Source: Actinomycetota bacterium (GTDB lineage Bacteria; Actinomycetota; Actinomycetes; Actinomycetales; Dermatophilaceae). Taken from it: a stretch of DNA of 33,633 nucleotides. The DNA lies in the NCBI GenBank assembly GCA_020161845.1, contig JAIUNK010000039.1, positions 1 through 33,633 on the forward strand. The letters are read 5' to 3'. The notes below the pieces were generated by a model. The model did not search any database and was not told the origin of the DNA. It was given only the letters and a program-made list of their open reading frames with translations. Both the position numbers and the translations under genes were made by a program. This document shows positions 16,018-22,867 of this stretch, piece by piece; positions within the stretch are counted from its first letter, which is position 1, and every line of letters starts with the position of its first letter.

Positions 16018-16643
16018 CGGGGCACCGCCACGCCGACGTCCGGTCCGACGGAATGACAAGGCACATAGGCCGATTCCGAAAGGCGACCCCAGGCAACGCC
16101 ACTCGCCGTGAGCAGGTCGTCAAGATCGTCGGCCTGCACCGACCGGGCCATCTGCAGGGTCAGCTCGGCGCACGCCACGGCGTCGGAGAGGGCGTCGTGG
16201 TGGTTCGTCAACGAAACGCCCGCGGCCGCACAGCAGGCGTCAAGCGTGTGTCTGTCGAGGTCGGGGAAGCGCTGGCGGGCCAGCACGAGGGAGCACGCCA
16301 CGTCGAGCTCGGGCCAGTCGAAGCCGCAATACGACGTCGCCTCCCGAATGGCGCCCATCTCGAAGTTGGCGTTGTGGGCCACCACCGGACGGCCGCGCAG
16401 CAGCCCTTCGATGACCGGCCATTGCGCGATGAACCGCGGCATGTGCTCGACCTGGGCAGCGGTGATGCCATGGACCGCCACGTGGTTGGCGTCGAAATTG
16501 TCGCGGCCCACCGGCGGGCGCACCAGCATGGTCCACGTGCGGGTCACCCGCCCCTCCGTCACCAGCGCCATGCCCACCTGGCAGATCGATCCGCGGAAGG
16601 CGTTCGCCGTCTCAACGTCCAGGGCCACGAAGTCGAAGGACAT
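16008..16643 (-). CDS. DnaQ-like 3'-5' exonuclease
   Basis: A 211-aa exonuclease of the DEDD superfamily. ATG 16643 gives MSFDFVALDVETANAFRGSICQVG, with the ExoI motif DxE (ALDVETA). ExoII is seen in VVAHNANFEMGAI (Asn/Asp position) and ExoIII in HDALSDAVACAELTL (HxxxxD). It resembles stand-alone polymerase III epsilon-like exonucleases (EXOIII domain) of actinobacteria that act in DNA repair or RNA trimming. It starts 4 bp after the stop of the Gly/His/Cys-rich protein, so the two may be cotranscribed. A longer in-frame start at 16883 would add 80 Ala/Thr-rich residues that are only the shadow of that gene. Confidence 0.85.
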   Translation of the reverse strand: MSFDFVALDVETANAFRGSICQVGMALVTEGRVTRTWTMLVRPPVGRDNFDANHVAVHGITAAQVEHMPRFIAQWPVIEGLLRGRPVVAHNANFEMGAIREATSYCGFDWPELDVACSLVLARQRFPDLDRHTLDACCAAAGVSLTNHHDALSDAVACAELTLQMARSVQADDLDDLLTASGVAWGRLSESAYVPCHSVGPDVGVAVPRLF

Positions 16644-16647
16644 GTCT

Positions 16648-16923
16648 TCAGTCCGCTCTGCGGGCGGAATCCGCCTGGCGCGGCCCACTCCGGGAGTGCC
16701 CCCGACCTCGACCGCCACAGGTGCCGTGCCCGCCACACGCGCCGTCGCCGCCGTCGTACCCCCCGCCGTGCCCGCCGCAGTTGCCGTGCCCGCCGCAGTT
16801 GCCGTGCTCGCCGCAGCGACCGGATCCAGCGCCGGGCCCGAGGTCTCGCTCGTGCTCCCGCCAGATCTGTGCCGTCTCGGCAACGACGGACTGCATCGAC
16901 TGCGGGCGGTGGGTGGGGTTCAT
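16648..16923 (-). CDS. Gly/His/Cys-rich small protein, possible metal binder
   Basis: A 91-aa protein from ATG 16923 with GGAAGG about 9 bp upstream. The first 30 residues (THRPQSMQSVVAETAQIWRE) are polar and helical. Residues 36-70 are a run of CGEHGNCGGHG-type units with six Cys and seven His, mirroring the tail of the divergent protein at 17020. Such tails can bind Ni, Zn or Cu, or could be a slippage product of an 18-bp repeat; both remain open. It is followed at once by the exonuclease gene. I recognise no family. Confidence 0.55.
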   Translation of the reverse strand: MNPTHRPQSMQSVVAETAQIWREHERDLGPGAGSGRCGEHGNCGGHGNCGGHGGGYDGGDGACGGHGTCGGRGRGHSRSGPRQADSARRAD

Positions 16924-17019
16924 GATGCAGCACCTTCCCTGGAGGGGTCACGCGGACTGGGGGAACAGCAATGCGGCTGTGGTGGTTGACTGAGGACGAC
17001 GACGCAGATGGGAGGCACG

Positions 17020-17364
17020 ATGCAGACCGACGAGGCGGTCAAGGCGCTCGCACGGGCGTGTCGATCCGTGCGTGAGGCTCAGGCGAGGCTCGAGCAGTCC
17101 GTGCGCGATGCTCGAGCGGCCGGCGCCACGTGGTCCCAGATCGGCGACGCGACCGGGATGAGCCGGCAGTCGGCTCACGAGCGCTGGGGGCACCTCCCCC
17201 GACTGGGCTGCCCGCGGCAGGACTGCGACTGCACGGCGCACGGCGGGGGTGGCTGTGGCTGTGGCCACGGTCCCGGCGGTGGCCGCGGCGGCGGTCGCAG
17301 TCGCGGCCGCGCACCTGGTTCCGCGCCGATCCAGAACGTTCGCATCGGGCCTCGGCCCGCCTGA
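17020..17364 (+). CDS. Helix-turn-helix protein with Cys/Gly/His-rich tail
   Basis: A 114-aa protein. ATG 17020 has GGAGG 4 bp upstream; ATG 17008 lies four codons earlier without such a site. Residues 1-60 include VREAQARLEQSVRDARAAGA then TWSQIGDATGMSRQSAHERWG, a clear helix-turn-helix of the kind found in small actinobacterial DNA-binding proteins. The remainder, PRQDCDCTAHGGGGCGCGHG, is Cys/His/Gly-rich and ends in Arg/Gly. It may be a metal- or redox-responsive regulator; its targets are unknown. The divergent gene encodes a protein with a similar tail. Confidence 0.65.
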   Translation: MQTDEAVKALARACRSVREAQARLEQSVRDARAAGATWSQIGDATGMSRQSAHERWGHLPRLGCPRQDCDCTAHGGGGCGCGHGPGGGRGGGRSRGRAPGSAPIQNVRIGPRPA

Positions 17365-17407
17365 AGCTCTTTCGTTGGGCATCGCACCACCAGCAGGTGA
17401 ATCACAT

Positions 17408-17452
17408 TTGTCAGGATTCCCTGACACTAGCAGTGTCAGGGAATCCTGACAA
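17408..17452. terminator. Perfect 21-bp hairpin built from two TGTCAGG palindromes
   Basis: Each half contains an 18-bp TGTCAGG-N4-CCTGACA element (17409-17426 and 17434-17451), and together they form a perfect 21-bp stem with a 3-nt loop AGC. It lies between convergent genes ending at 17364 (+) and 17545 (-), so it would be a good bidirectional terminator. The same 18-bp element elsewhere lies in promoter regions, so a regulatory double site is the other reading. The 90 bases after it hold no gene. Confidence 0.7.
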
Positions 17453-17544
17453 CGCACGACCTGAACCTGTGGCGCAGGCGGGATCGCTGCGAGGGAGCCG
17501 GCGGTGTTCCACCACGACTGCGCGATCGAAGCCGTGCTCTGCGG

Positions 17545-18264
17545 TCACCGCCGGTGGATGCGCTCCTGGATCTCCTCCAGCGGCAGTTCCTTGGTGCAGA
17601 AGAACCAGTCCTCGCACTCGACCCCCGCGTCGGCGCCGGCCATCCGGTCCTTGGCCGTGCCGCAGGAACCGGCCGGCGGGACGATGACGCGCTCGCCGGG
17701 CTGCCAGTCAGCCGGCAGGGCGACGTTGAAAGCGTCCGCCACCTGCAAGCCCTTGACGATCCGCAAGAGTTCGTCGAAGTTACGGCCCAGCGCCAGCGGG
17801 TAATACACAATGGTGCGGATCACGCCGTGCGGGTCGATAAAGAAGACCGCGCGCACGGCCTGGGTGGCCGCTTCGCCGGGCATGATCATCCCGTACTTCT
17901 GCGCGATCTCCATCGAGACGTCATCGATCAACGGGAATGTGACCTCGACGTTCGACATCCCGCGGAAGGAGATCTTCTCCTGGATCGTGCGTAGCCAGGC
18001 GATGTGGCTGTAGAGCCCGTCGACGGAGAGGCCGACCAGCTCGGTGTTGTGCAGCGCGAAGTCCTCGGCCATCGTCGCGAAGGTCATGAACTCGCTCGTG
18101 CACACCGGGGTGAAGTCTGCCGGGTGCGAAAACAGGATGACCCATTTGCCTTCGTAGTCGGCCGGGAAGCTGATGTCGCCCTGCGTGGTCTTCGCGGTGA
18201 AGGCCGGGGCCTTGTCGCCAATGCGGGGCATGCCGACGGTCTGGTCGACGGGGGACGTGGTCAT
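17545..18264 (-). CDS. Peroxiredoxin, Prx6/AhpC-TSA type
   Basis: A 239-aa thiol peroxidase. SHPADFTPVCTSEF places the peroxidatic Cys at 55 within the PxxxTxxC motif, and the long C-terminal arm (PLALGRNFDELLRIV, VIVPPAGSC, CEDWFFCTKE) is typical of the archaeal/bacterial Prx6 group. Further cysteines at 201, 217 and 223 could act as resolving residues. It reduces H2O2 and organic peroxides, and members of this fold can also reduce persulfide-derived oxidants. A TGTCAGG box lies 47 bp upstream in the region shared with the Fe-S gene. GAGGAGTCC precedes the ATG. Confidence 0.92.
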   Translation of the reverse strand: MTTSPVDQTVGMPRIGDKAPAFTAKTTQGDISFPADYEGKWVILFSHPADFTPVCTSEFMTFATMAEDFALHNTELVGLSVDGLYSHIAWLRTIQEKISFRGMSNVEVTFPLIDDVSMEIAQKYGMIMPGEAATQAVRAVFFIDPHGVIRTIVYYPLALGRNFDELLRIVKGLQVADAFNVALPADWQPGERVIVPPAGSCGTAKDRMAGADAGVECEDWFFCTKELPLEEIQERIHRR

Positions 18265-18310
18265 GATGGACTCCTCGTGGGGTGGGACCGACCGGCCCGG
18301 GACCGCTCGG

Positions 18311-18328
18311 CGTCAGGATTTCCTGACA
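18311..18328. promoter_or_regulatory. CGTCAGG-N4-CCTGACA palindrome
   Basis: CGTCAGGATTTCCTGACA is the 18-bp element again, located between the divergent peroxiredoxin and Fe-S genes and nearer to the peroxiredoxin. It differs from the consensus only at the first base. Confidence 0.65.
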
Positions 18329-18471
18329 ACTCGACCCTACGACCGGACCCTCCGAGGGTCCAGCCCGCCGTCAGCGATTCTGCCGATCGGAGCCATAGCG
18401 CCCGTCGATGTGTTGGTCGGGCCAACCGCGAACGCCGTACTCCTGCGGGACTTTTGGCCCGGGAAGAGGCC

Positions 18472-18487
18472 ATACCCCCAGGGGCAT
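18472..18487. promoter_or_regulatory. Putative CstR box 3
   Basis: ATACCCCCAGGGGCAT differs from box 1 only at the central base. It ends 36 bp before the start of the membrane Fe-S gene, a position suited to repressing that operon. Confidence 0.75.
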
Positions 18488-18523
18488 TCTGGAAAAGTCC
18501 GTCCGACTTTCGAGGTGTTCCCG

Positions 18524-19450
18524 ATGACCACAACCACCCGATCCGACCCCAGCCGGGCGATGCTGCGCAAGCGTTCCATGTCCCGACTGCACTGGGCGCG
18601 CTACGCCACCCAGGCCTTCTTTGCGGTCTTCATCCTGGTGGCCGCGCTCCGACATCAGCAGGAGAAACAGTCCGGAGCGCCCAGCGTCGACGCGCTGTGT
18701 CCGTTCGGGGCGGTCGAGTCGCTCTACACCTGGGTGACCACCGGCACGATGGTGCCCAAGTTGCACCCGAGCAACATGATCCTCGGCGCCGCGGTCCTGG
18801 TCAGCGTGCTGATCGCCGGGAATGCGTTCTGCGGTTGGATCTGTCCGATGGGCACGCTCGGGGACGTGCTGACCGGGCTGCGCCGGCGCCTCGGGCTGCG
18901 CGCCGTTGCAGTCCCGGATCGGGTGGATCGGGTGCTGCGCTACGGCCGGTACGTCGTGCTGGCCGCCGTCGTGATCGCGACGGTGCAGACGGGGCGGCTG
19001 ATCTTCGCCGAGTACGACCCCTATGTGACCCTGTTCTCCCTGCACTGGATCTTCGAGATGTCGAGTGCGTTGATCCCGGCGCTGGTCATCACCGTGGTGG
19101 TGCTCGCCGGCTCCCTGGTCGTCGATCGGCTGTGGTGCCGCTATCTGTGCCCGGCCGGGGCGGTCTTCGCGGTAGCGGGCCACCTGTCGTTCCTGCGGAT
19201 CCGACGGCACGCCTCCGCCTGCACCGATTGCGGGCTGTGCAACCCGCCGTGCCCGGTCGGCATCGACGTCGCGCACGCCCAGACCGTCAACACCGACTGC
19301 GTCGGCTGCATGGAGTGCGTGGCGACCTGCCCGTTCCCCGGTGCCCTCACCGTCACCGGGCCCACCTTCCTGGGCTCGATCGGCCGCCGGGGCGACGGCG
19401 ACGCCGCCGCGGGCCCCGAGTCGGCGACGTCGACGGTGGCACAGCGATGA
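18524..19450 (+). CDS. NapH-like membrane 4Fe-4S protein
   Basis: A 308-aa membrane protein with about four or five helices. It has Cys103xxxCys107-Pro (CGWICPMG) and Cys205xxxCys209-Pro (CRYLCPAG) near membrane ends, then two ferredoxin-type clusters, Cys233/236/239/243 and Cys259/262/265/269. This is the NapH/MauN/YccM layout, which moves electrons from quinol across the membrane to redox partners. ATG 18524 follows CGAGGTGTTCCCG. The gene overlaps the next by ATGA. In this island it may feed electrons to, or accept them from, sulfur-compound turnover; its true partner is unknown. Confidence 0.85.
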   Translation: MTTTTRSDPSRAMLRKRSMSRLHWARYATQAFFAVFILVAALRHQQEKQSGAPSVDALCPFGAVESLYTWVTTGTMVPKLHPSNMILGAAVLVSVLIAGNAFCGWICPMGTLGDVLTGLRRRLGLRAVAVPDRVDRVLRYGRYVVLAAVVIATVQTGRLIFAEYDPYVTLFSLHWIFEMSSALIPALVITVVVLAGSLVVDRLWCRYLCPAGAVFAVAGHLSFLRIRRHASACTDCGLCNPPCPVGIDVAHAQTVNTDCVGCMECVATCPFPGALTVTGPTFLGSIGRRGDGDAAAGPESATSTVAQR

Positions 19451-20133
19451 GCAGGGCGTCCCGTGGCGTGCCCGCCCACCGACTGGTGATGCCCGCTGTC
19501 GCGGTGGTGGCGATCTTCGGAACGTACGGCGTCACGTCGGCCACCGGCGTCTGGCAGTCCAGCGGCCGTACCGAGGTCACCAGCGACTCGCTCGCGCCCG
19601 CAGACCTCAAGGGATGGATGACGGTGCAGCAGGCCAGCGACGGTCTCGGCGTCGATATCCCCACGCTGCTGCGACTCGCCGGAGCCGACGCGGCAACCGC
19701 AGCAGCGGTGACGCCGGACACCCCGCTGAATCAGCTCGAGGCCACGCTGGGCGGCTTCTCGATGGAGGCGTTCCGAGCGGCTGTGACGGCCCATCTCACG
19801 TCCGGTGGCGCGCCCGCGCCGTCGGGGCCCTCCCCGTCCGCACTGCCCAGCACCGGCGCCTCGGGCGGTTCGGCGAGCCCGCATCCGTCGGGGACGGGCA
19901 CGGGGTCGCGGACGGGCGCCGCCTCGCCCAGCGGGACGGGATCGGCGTCCGGAGTGACGGGGCAGATGACGTTGGCGCAGGTCGCCTCGGCGTACGGCAT
20001 GGCACTGCCCGACCTCCTGGCCAAGGCCGGTCTGCCCGCCGATGCCCCGACCGACGTGCCGCTGCGGACGCTCAAGGATCGCTATCCGGACTTCGAGATC
20101 GCCACGGTGCGCACGGCCGTCGGCGCCGGCTGA
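19447..20133 (+). CDS. Membrane-anchored protein with two copies of a small helical domain
   Basis: A 228-aa protein. Residues 11-33 form a signal anchor. Two related domains follow: residues 56-115 (GWMTVQQASDGLGVDIPTLL) and 172-226 (GQMTLAQVASAYGMALPDLL), joined by a Gly/Ser/Thr/Pro linker. Each reads like the extracytoplasmic domain sometimes appended to NapH-like 4Fe-4S proteins. The start overlaps the upstream stop (ATGA), so it is made with the Fe-S protein and is probably its periplasmic partner. No cofactor-binding residues (CxxCH, His clusters) are visible. Confidence 0.65.
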   Translation: MSRASRGVPAHRLVMPAVAVVAIFGTYGVTSATGVWQSSGRTEVTSDSLAPADLKGWMTVQQASDGLGVDIPTLLRLAGADAATAAAVTPDTPLNQLEATLGGFSMEAFRAAVTAHLTSGGAPAPSGPSPSALPSTGASGGSASPHPSGTGTGSRTGAASPSGTGSASGVTGQMTLAQVASAYGMALPDLLAKAGLPADAPTDVPLRTLKDRYPDFEIATVRTAVGAG

Positions 20134-20176
20134 CCCGGCCCAGGCATCGCCGGAGTTCCGGAGTTATCCACAAGAT

Positions 20177-20236
20177 GACCGCTCGTGACCTGCCCGTTTA
20201 GCACCATGGTGCCAAACGGGCAGGTCGTGAGCGGTC
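20177..20236. terminator. 23-bp stem inverted repeat
   Basis: Arms 20177-20199 and 20214-20236 pair over 23 bp with two mismatches. The 14-nt loop contains the perfect palindrome GCACCATGGTGC. It lies between genes converging from 20133 (+) and 20296 (-), so a bidirectional terminator is the simplest reading. Its length also fits an intergenic repeat element. Confidence 0.65.
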
Positions 20237-20295
20237 GATAGTGAGTCGGAGACGGCGCGCGGCTCAGGGGTGGGCCTCTGCGCCGTGCCTCGGGG

Positions 20296-21141
20296 TCAGC
20301 TGCTGGCGCCCGCGCCGCGCCGCGCCATCGCCCCGGGACCCATGCCCTGTCCGGAGCTGCCCTGGCCCTGACCCGTTTGGCCCTGGCCCTGACCCTTTTG
20401 GCCCTGGCCCTGACCCTTTTGGCCCCGGCCCTGTTGGCCTTGACCGTTCTGGCCCTGGCCCTGCCCGTTCTGGGCGCCGGCGCCGCCGACCTGCCCGGCG
20501 ACCGCCCGCTCGTAAGCGGCCAGGTGGTTGCGCGAGCCCTTCAGCAGGTTGGCGTAGCTGGCCTTGACGTCGGCCGGCGCGTCAGCGGCCACCAGCTTCT
20601 CCAGGTCGGCGATGTCGCGCTGCTCCAGCTCGACGCCCACCTGGTAGGCCGCCTGGGGCGAGACGATGCCGCGCGTATACCAGTCGTCGTACAGCTTCTG
20701 CAGCTCGGCGTCCGCATAACTGCCGGCCTCCCGCCCGGCGGAGGGGTCGGCGATGCCGTAGCGGGTCAGCAGCGTCCCGATCTCGTCGAAGTGGCGCTGC
20801 TCACTCGTCGTGATCATGCTCATCGGCCGAGCCCCGTCATGCACCGCGGCGAGCGCGGCGTAGAGGTCGCGCGCCATCCGCTCCTCCTCGCGGCTGAACG
20901 TCAGGCCCGCGATCGTCTCCGCTGACAGCGACGCGACGGGGGTGCCCGGCGTTGCGGTGGACGACGCGACGGGGCACCCGCCGGAGCCGGGGCCGTTCGA
21001 GCCGGTGCCGGGGCCGCCGGCGCCAGGGCCTCCGGCGGCGTAGGCGGAGCCGGCGAGGGTGGCCGCCAGGGCGAGGCCGGTCAGCGATGCCGCTCCGATC
21101 AGCGCGGGTCGGCTGGGGGCCTTGCGGCTGCGGGTGAACAT
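20296..21141 (-). CDS. Secreted DUF2202 (ferritin-like) protein
   Basis: A 281-aa exported protein. ATG 21141 has CAAAGGAG upstream and starts a signal peptide ending near SAYAAGG. Residues about 68-225 form the DUF2202 four-helix domain: FSREEERMARDLYAAL, SEQRHFDEIG, ELEQRDIADLEKL and LKGSRNHLAAYE carry the Glu/His pattern of a possible di-iron or metal site. The C-terminal 60 residues are a GQGQ/GQGQK repeat. The function of DUF2202 is not established. A CstR box lies 77 bp upstream, placing the protein in the putative persulfide regulon. Confidence 0.85.
   Translation of the reverse strand: MFTRSRKAPSRPALIGAASLTGLALAATLAGSAYAAGGPGAGGPGTGSNGPGSGGCPVASSTATPGTPVASLSAETIAGLTFSREEERMARDLYAALAAVHDGARPMSMITTSEQRHFDEIGTLLTRYGIADPSAGREAGSYADAELQKLYDDWYTRGIVSPQAAYQVGVELEQRDIADLEKLVAADAPADVKASYANLLKGSRNHLAAYERAVAGQVGGAGAQNGQGQGQNGQGQQGRGQKGQGQGQKGQGQGQTGQGQGSSGQGMGPGAMARRGAGASS
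20338..20482. repeat. Gly/Gln-coding tandem repeat
   Basis: Units of the type GGCCCTGGCCCTGACC(C/G)TTTT are repeated and encode the GQGQ/KGQGQ tail of the DUF2202 protein. The repeat stays in frame. Confidence 0.75.
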
Positions 21142-21217
21142 GGTGCGCTCCTTTGCGTAGGGGGGCCTGGGATCTGCGGCCGGCGGGATCGCCGAGCTGA
21201 GGAGATCTCCCGGATTA

Positions 21218-21233
21218 ATGCCCCCGGGGGTAT
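21218..21233. promoter_or_regulatory. Putative CstR box 4
   Basis: ATGCCCCCGGGGGTAT is the same 16-mer class in reverse orientation (its complement begins ATACCCCC). It is 77 bp upstream of the DUF2202 start. TTGACA at 21234-21239 overlaps its right edge and could be a -35 element reading toward the dioxygenase gene. Confidence 0.72.
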
Positions 21234-21391
21234 TTGACATCTTCACTATCGGAGCCGAGCCTGTGCCCGGCCTGTGTGGCCGGCCAGAGCGTCGTATGTG
21301 ATGTCCCAGACAGATCGGGCGCCCGGCCAGAGGGTGTGCGGCGCGGGACTCGGCCGGAGGCGGGGTCGGAATGGCGGTGGGTGCCGAGTTG

Positions 21392-21407
21392 ATACCCCCT
21401 GGGGCAC
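21392..21407. promoter_or_regulatory. Putative CstR box 5
   Basis: ATACCCCCTGGGGCAC matches box 1 except at the last base. It is 69 bp before the dioxygenase-rhodanese start. Confidence 0.75.
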
Positions 21408-21431
21408 GCCGTACAGTGGCACCGATGGCAG

Positions 21432-21447
21432 ATACCCCCCAGGGTAT
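21432..21447. promoter_or_regulatory. Putative CstR box 6
   Basis: ATACCCCCCAGGGTAT starts 40 bp after box 5, close to four helical turns, and 29 bp before the ATG of the dioxygenase gene. The 334-bp gap 21142-21475 thus holds three boxes and otherwise nothing recognised. Confidence 0.75.
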
Positions 21448-21475
21448 GTCCAGACCCCGCTGGAGGAACCTTCAT

Positions 21476-22867
21476 ATGCCGCACATCGTCACCATCGAGA
21501 CCCCGTCGCTCGGCGACCGCAGCTATCTCGTCCACGACGGCTCGGTCGCCTTCGTCGTGGACCCGCAGCGCGACATCGACCGGGTCCTGGCCGCGGCCCG
21601 GAGCGCCACCGCGGACGGCGTACGCATCGCCGCCGTCTTCGAGACCCACATCCACAACGACTATGTCACCGGCGGCTACGCGCTGGCCCGCGAGACCGGG
21701 GCGACGTACTACGTCAACGGCGCCGACACCGTCGACTTCGACCGCACCCCCATCGCCGACGGCGAGACCGTCGAGGTCGGGTCCATGCGGGTGCGCGCCA
21801 TCGCGACGCCGGGGCACACGTTCACGCACCTGTCGTACGCCGTGGCGGGCGACGCCGCTGAAGGCACCGCCACGGGGACGAGCACGGCCACGGCCGTCTT
21901 CACCGGCGGCTCGCTGCTGTTCGGATCGACCGGCCGCCCGGACCTGCTCGGCGCGGCGCACGCCGAGGAACTCGCCCGCCACCAGCACGCCAGCGCCCAC
22001 CGCCTCGCTGCCGAACTGCCCGACGAGGCGCAGGTCATGCCCACGCACGGCTTCGGCTCGTTCTGCTCGGCCACCCAGAGTTCCGGCGACGCCTCGACGA
22101 TCGGCCAGGAGAAGCGCGCCAACCCGGCGCTGACCAAGGACGAAACGGACTACGTCGAGGAGATCCTGGCCGGGTTGGAGGAGTTCCCCGCCTATTACGC
22201 GCACATGGGCCCCGCCAATGCCGCCGGCCCGCTCGCCGCGAGCCTGGAGCCGCCGACGACGGCGGACGTGGCGCAGCTGCGCCGCCGCCTGGAGGCGGGG
22301 GAGTGGCTGGTGGACCTGCGCAGCCGTACGGCGTTCGCCGCGGGCCACGCGCCGGGGACGTTCAACTTCGGGATCGACGGGCAGTTCGCGACCTACCTGG
22401 GCTGGCTGATTCCGTGGGGCACGCCGGTGACCCTGCTCGGCGAGACCGCGGAGCAGGTCGCGGAGGCTCAGCGGGAGATGGTCCGGATCGGCATCGACCG
22501 GCCCGCCGCCGCGGCCACCGGCGGCCCCACGAACTGGACCGATGGCGAGCTGGCGTCCTTCCCACGGGCGACATTCCCCGACCTCGCGCAGGTGCGGCAC
22601 CACCGCGAGGTGGTGGTCGTGGACGTCCGGCGGCCGGGGGAGTACGCCGAGTCGCACATCGACGGGGCGGTCAATCTGCCCCTGCATGACCTGCTGCGCC
22701 GCGCGGACGACGTACCGGCCGGCGAACTGTGGGTGCACTGCGCCGGCGGCTACCGGGCCTCGATCGCCGCGTCCATGTTCGCCGCCGCCGGTCGCCCCGT
22801 CGTGGCCATCGACGACCAGTTCGACAACGCCGGCACGTCCGGCCTGACCCTGACGGAGCAGAAGTGA
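21476..22867 (+). CDS. Persulfide dioxygenase-like MBL protein with two rhodanese domains
   Basis: A 463-aa fusion from ATG 21476 (GGAGGA upstream). Residues 1-240 are a metallo-beta-lactamase fold of the ETHE1/persulfide dioxygenase group: His58, His60 and Asp62 (THIHNDYVTGG), His114 (PGHTFTH) and His191 (PTHGFG). Residues about 260-350 are a rhodanese-like domain with no Cys at the active loop, probably inactive. Residues about 370-460 are a second rhodanese with Cys422 (VHCAGGYRAS). It would oxidise low-molecular-weight persulfide to sulfite and transfer sulfane sulfur to it, making thiosulfate, functionally akin to CstB. Two CstR boxes precede it and the downstream gene overlaps by 4 bp. 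Confidence 0.9.
   Translation: MPHIVTIETPSLGDRSYLVHDGSVAFVVDPQRDIDRVLAAARSATADGVRIAAVFETHIHNDYVTGGYALARETGATYYVNGADTVDFDRTPIADGETVEVGSMRVRAIATPGHTFTHLSYAVAGDAAEGTATGTSTATAVFTGGSLLFGSTGRPDLLGAAHAEELARHQHASAHRLAAELPDEAQVMPTHGFGSFCSATQSSGDASTIGQEKRANPALTKDETDYVEEILAGLEEFPAYYAHMGPANAAGPLAASLEPPTTADVAQLRRRLEAGEWLVDLRSRTAFAAGHAPGTFNFGIDGQFATYLGWLIPWGTPVTLLGETAEQVAEAQREMVRIGIDRPAAAATGGPTNWTDGELASFPRATFPDLAQVRHHREVVVVDVRRPGEYAESHIDGAVNLPLHDLLRRADDVPAGELWVHCAGGYRASIAASMFAAAGRPVVAIDDQFDNAGTSGLTLTEQK

Noticed and set aside
18004-18523. Plus-strand frame opposite the peroxiredoxin continuing into the Fe-S gene region
   Set aside because: It is antisense to the peroxiredoxin and out of frame with the Fe-S motifs.
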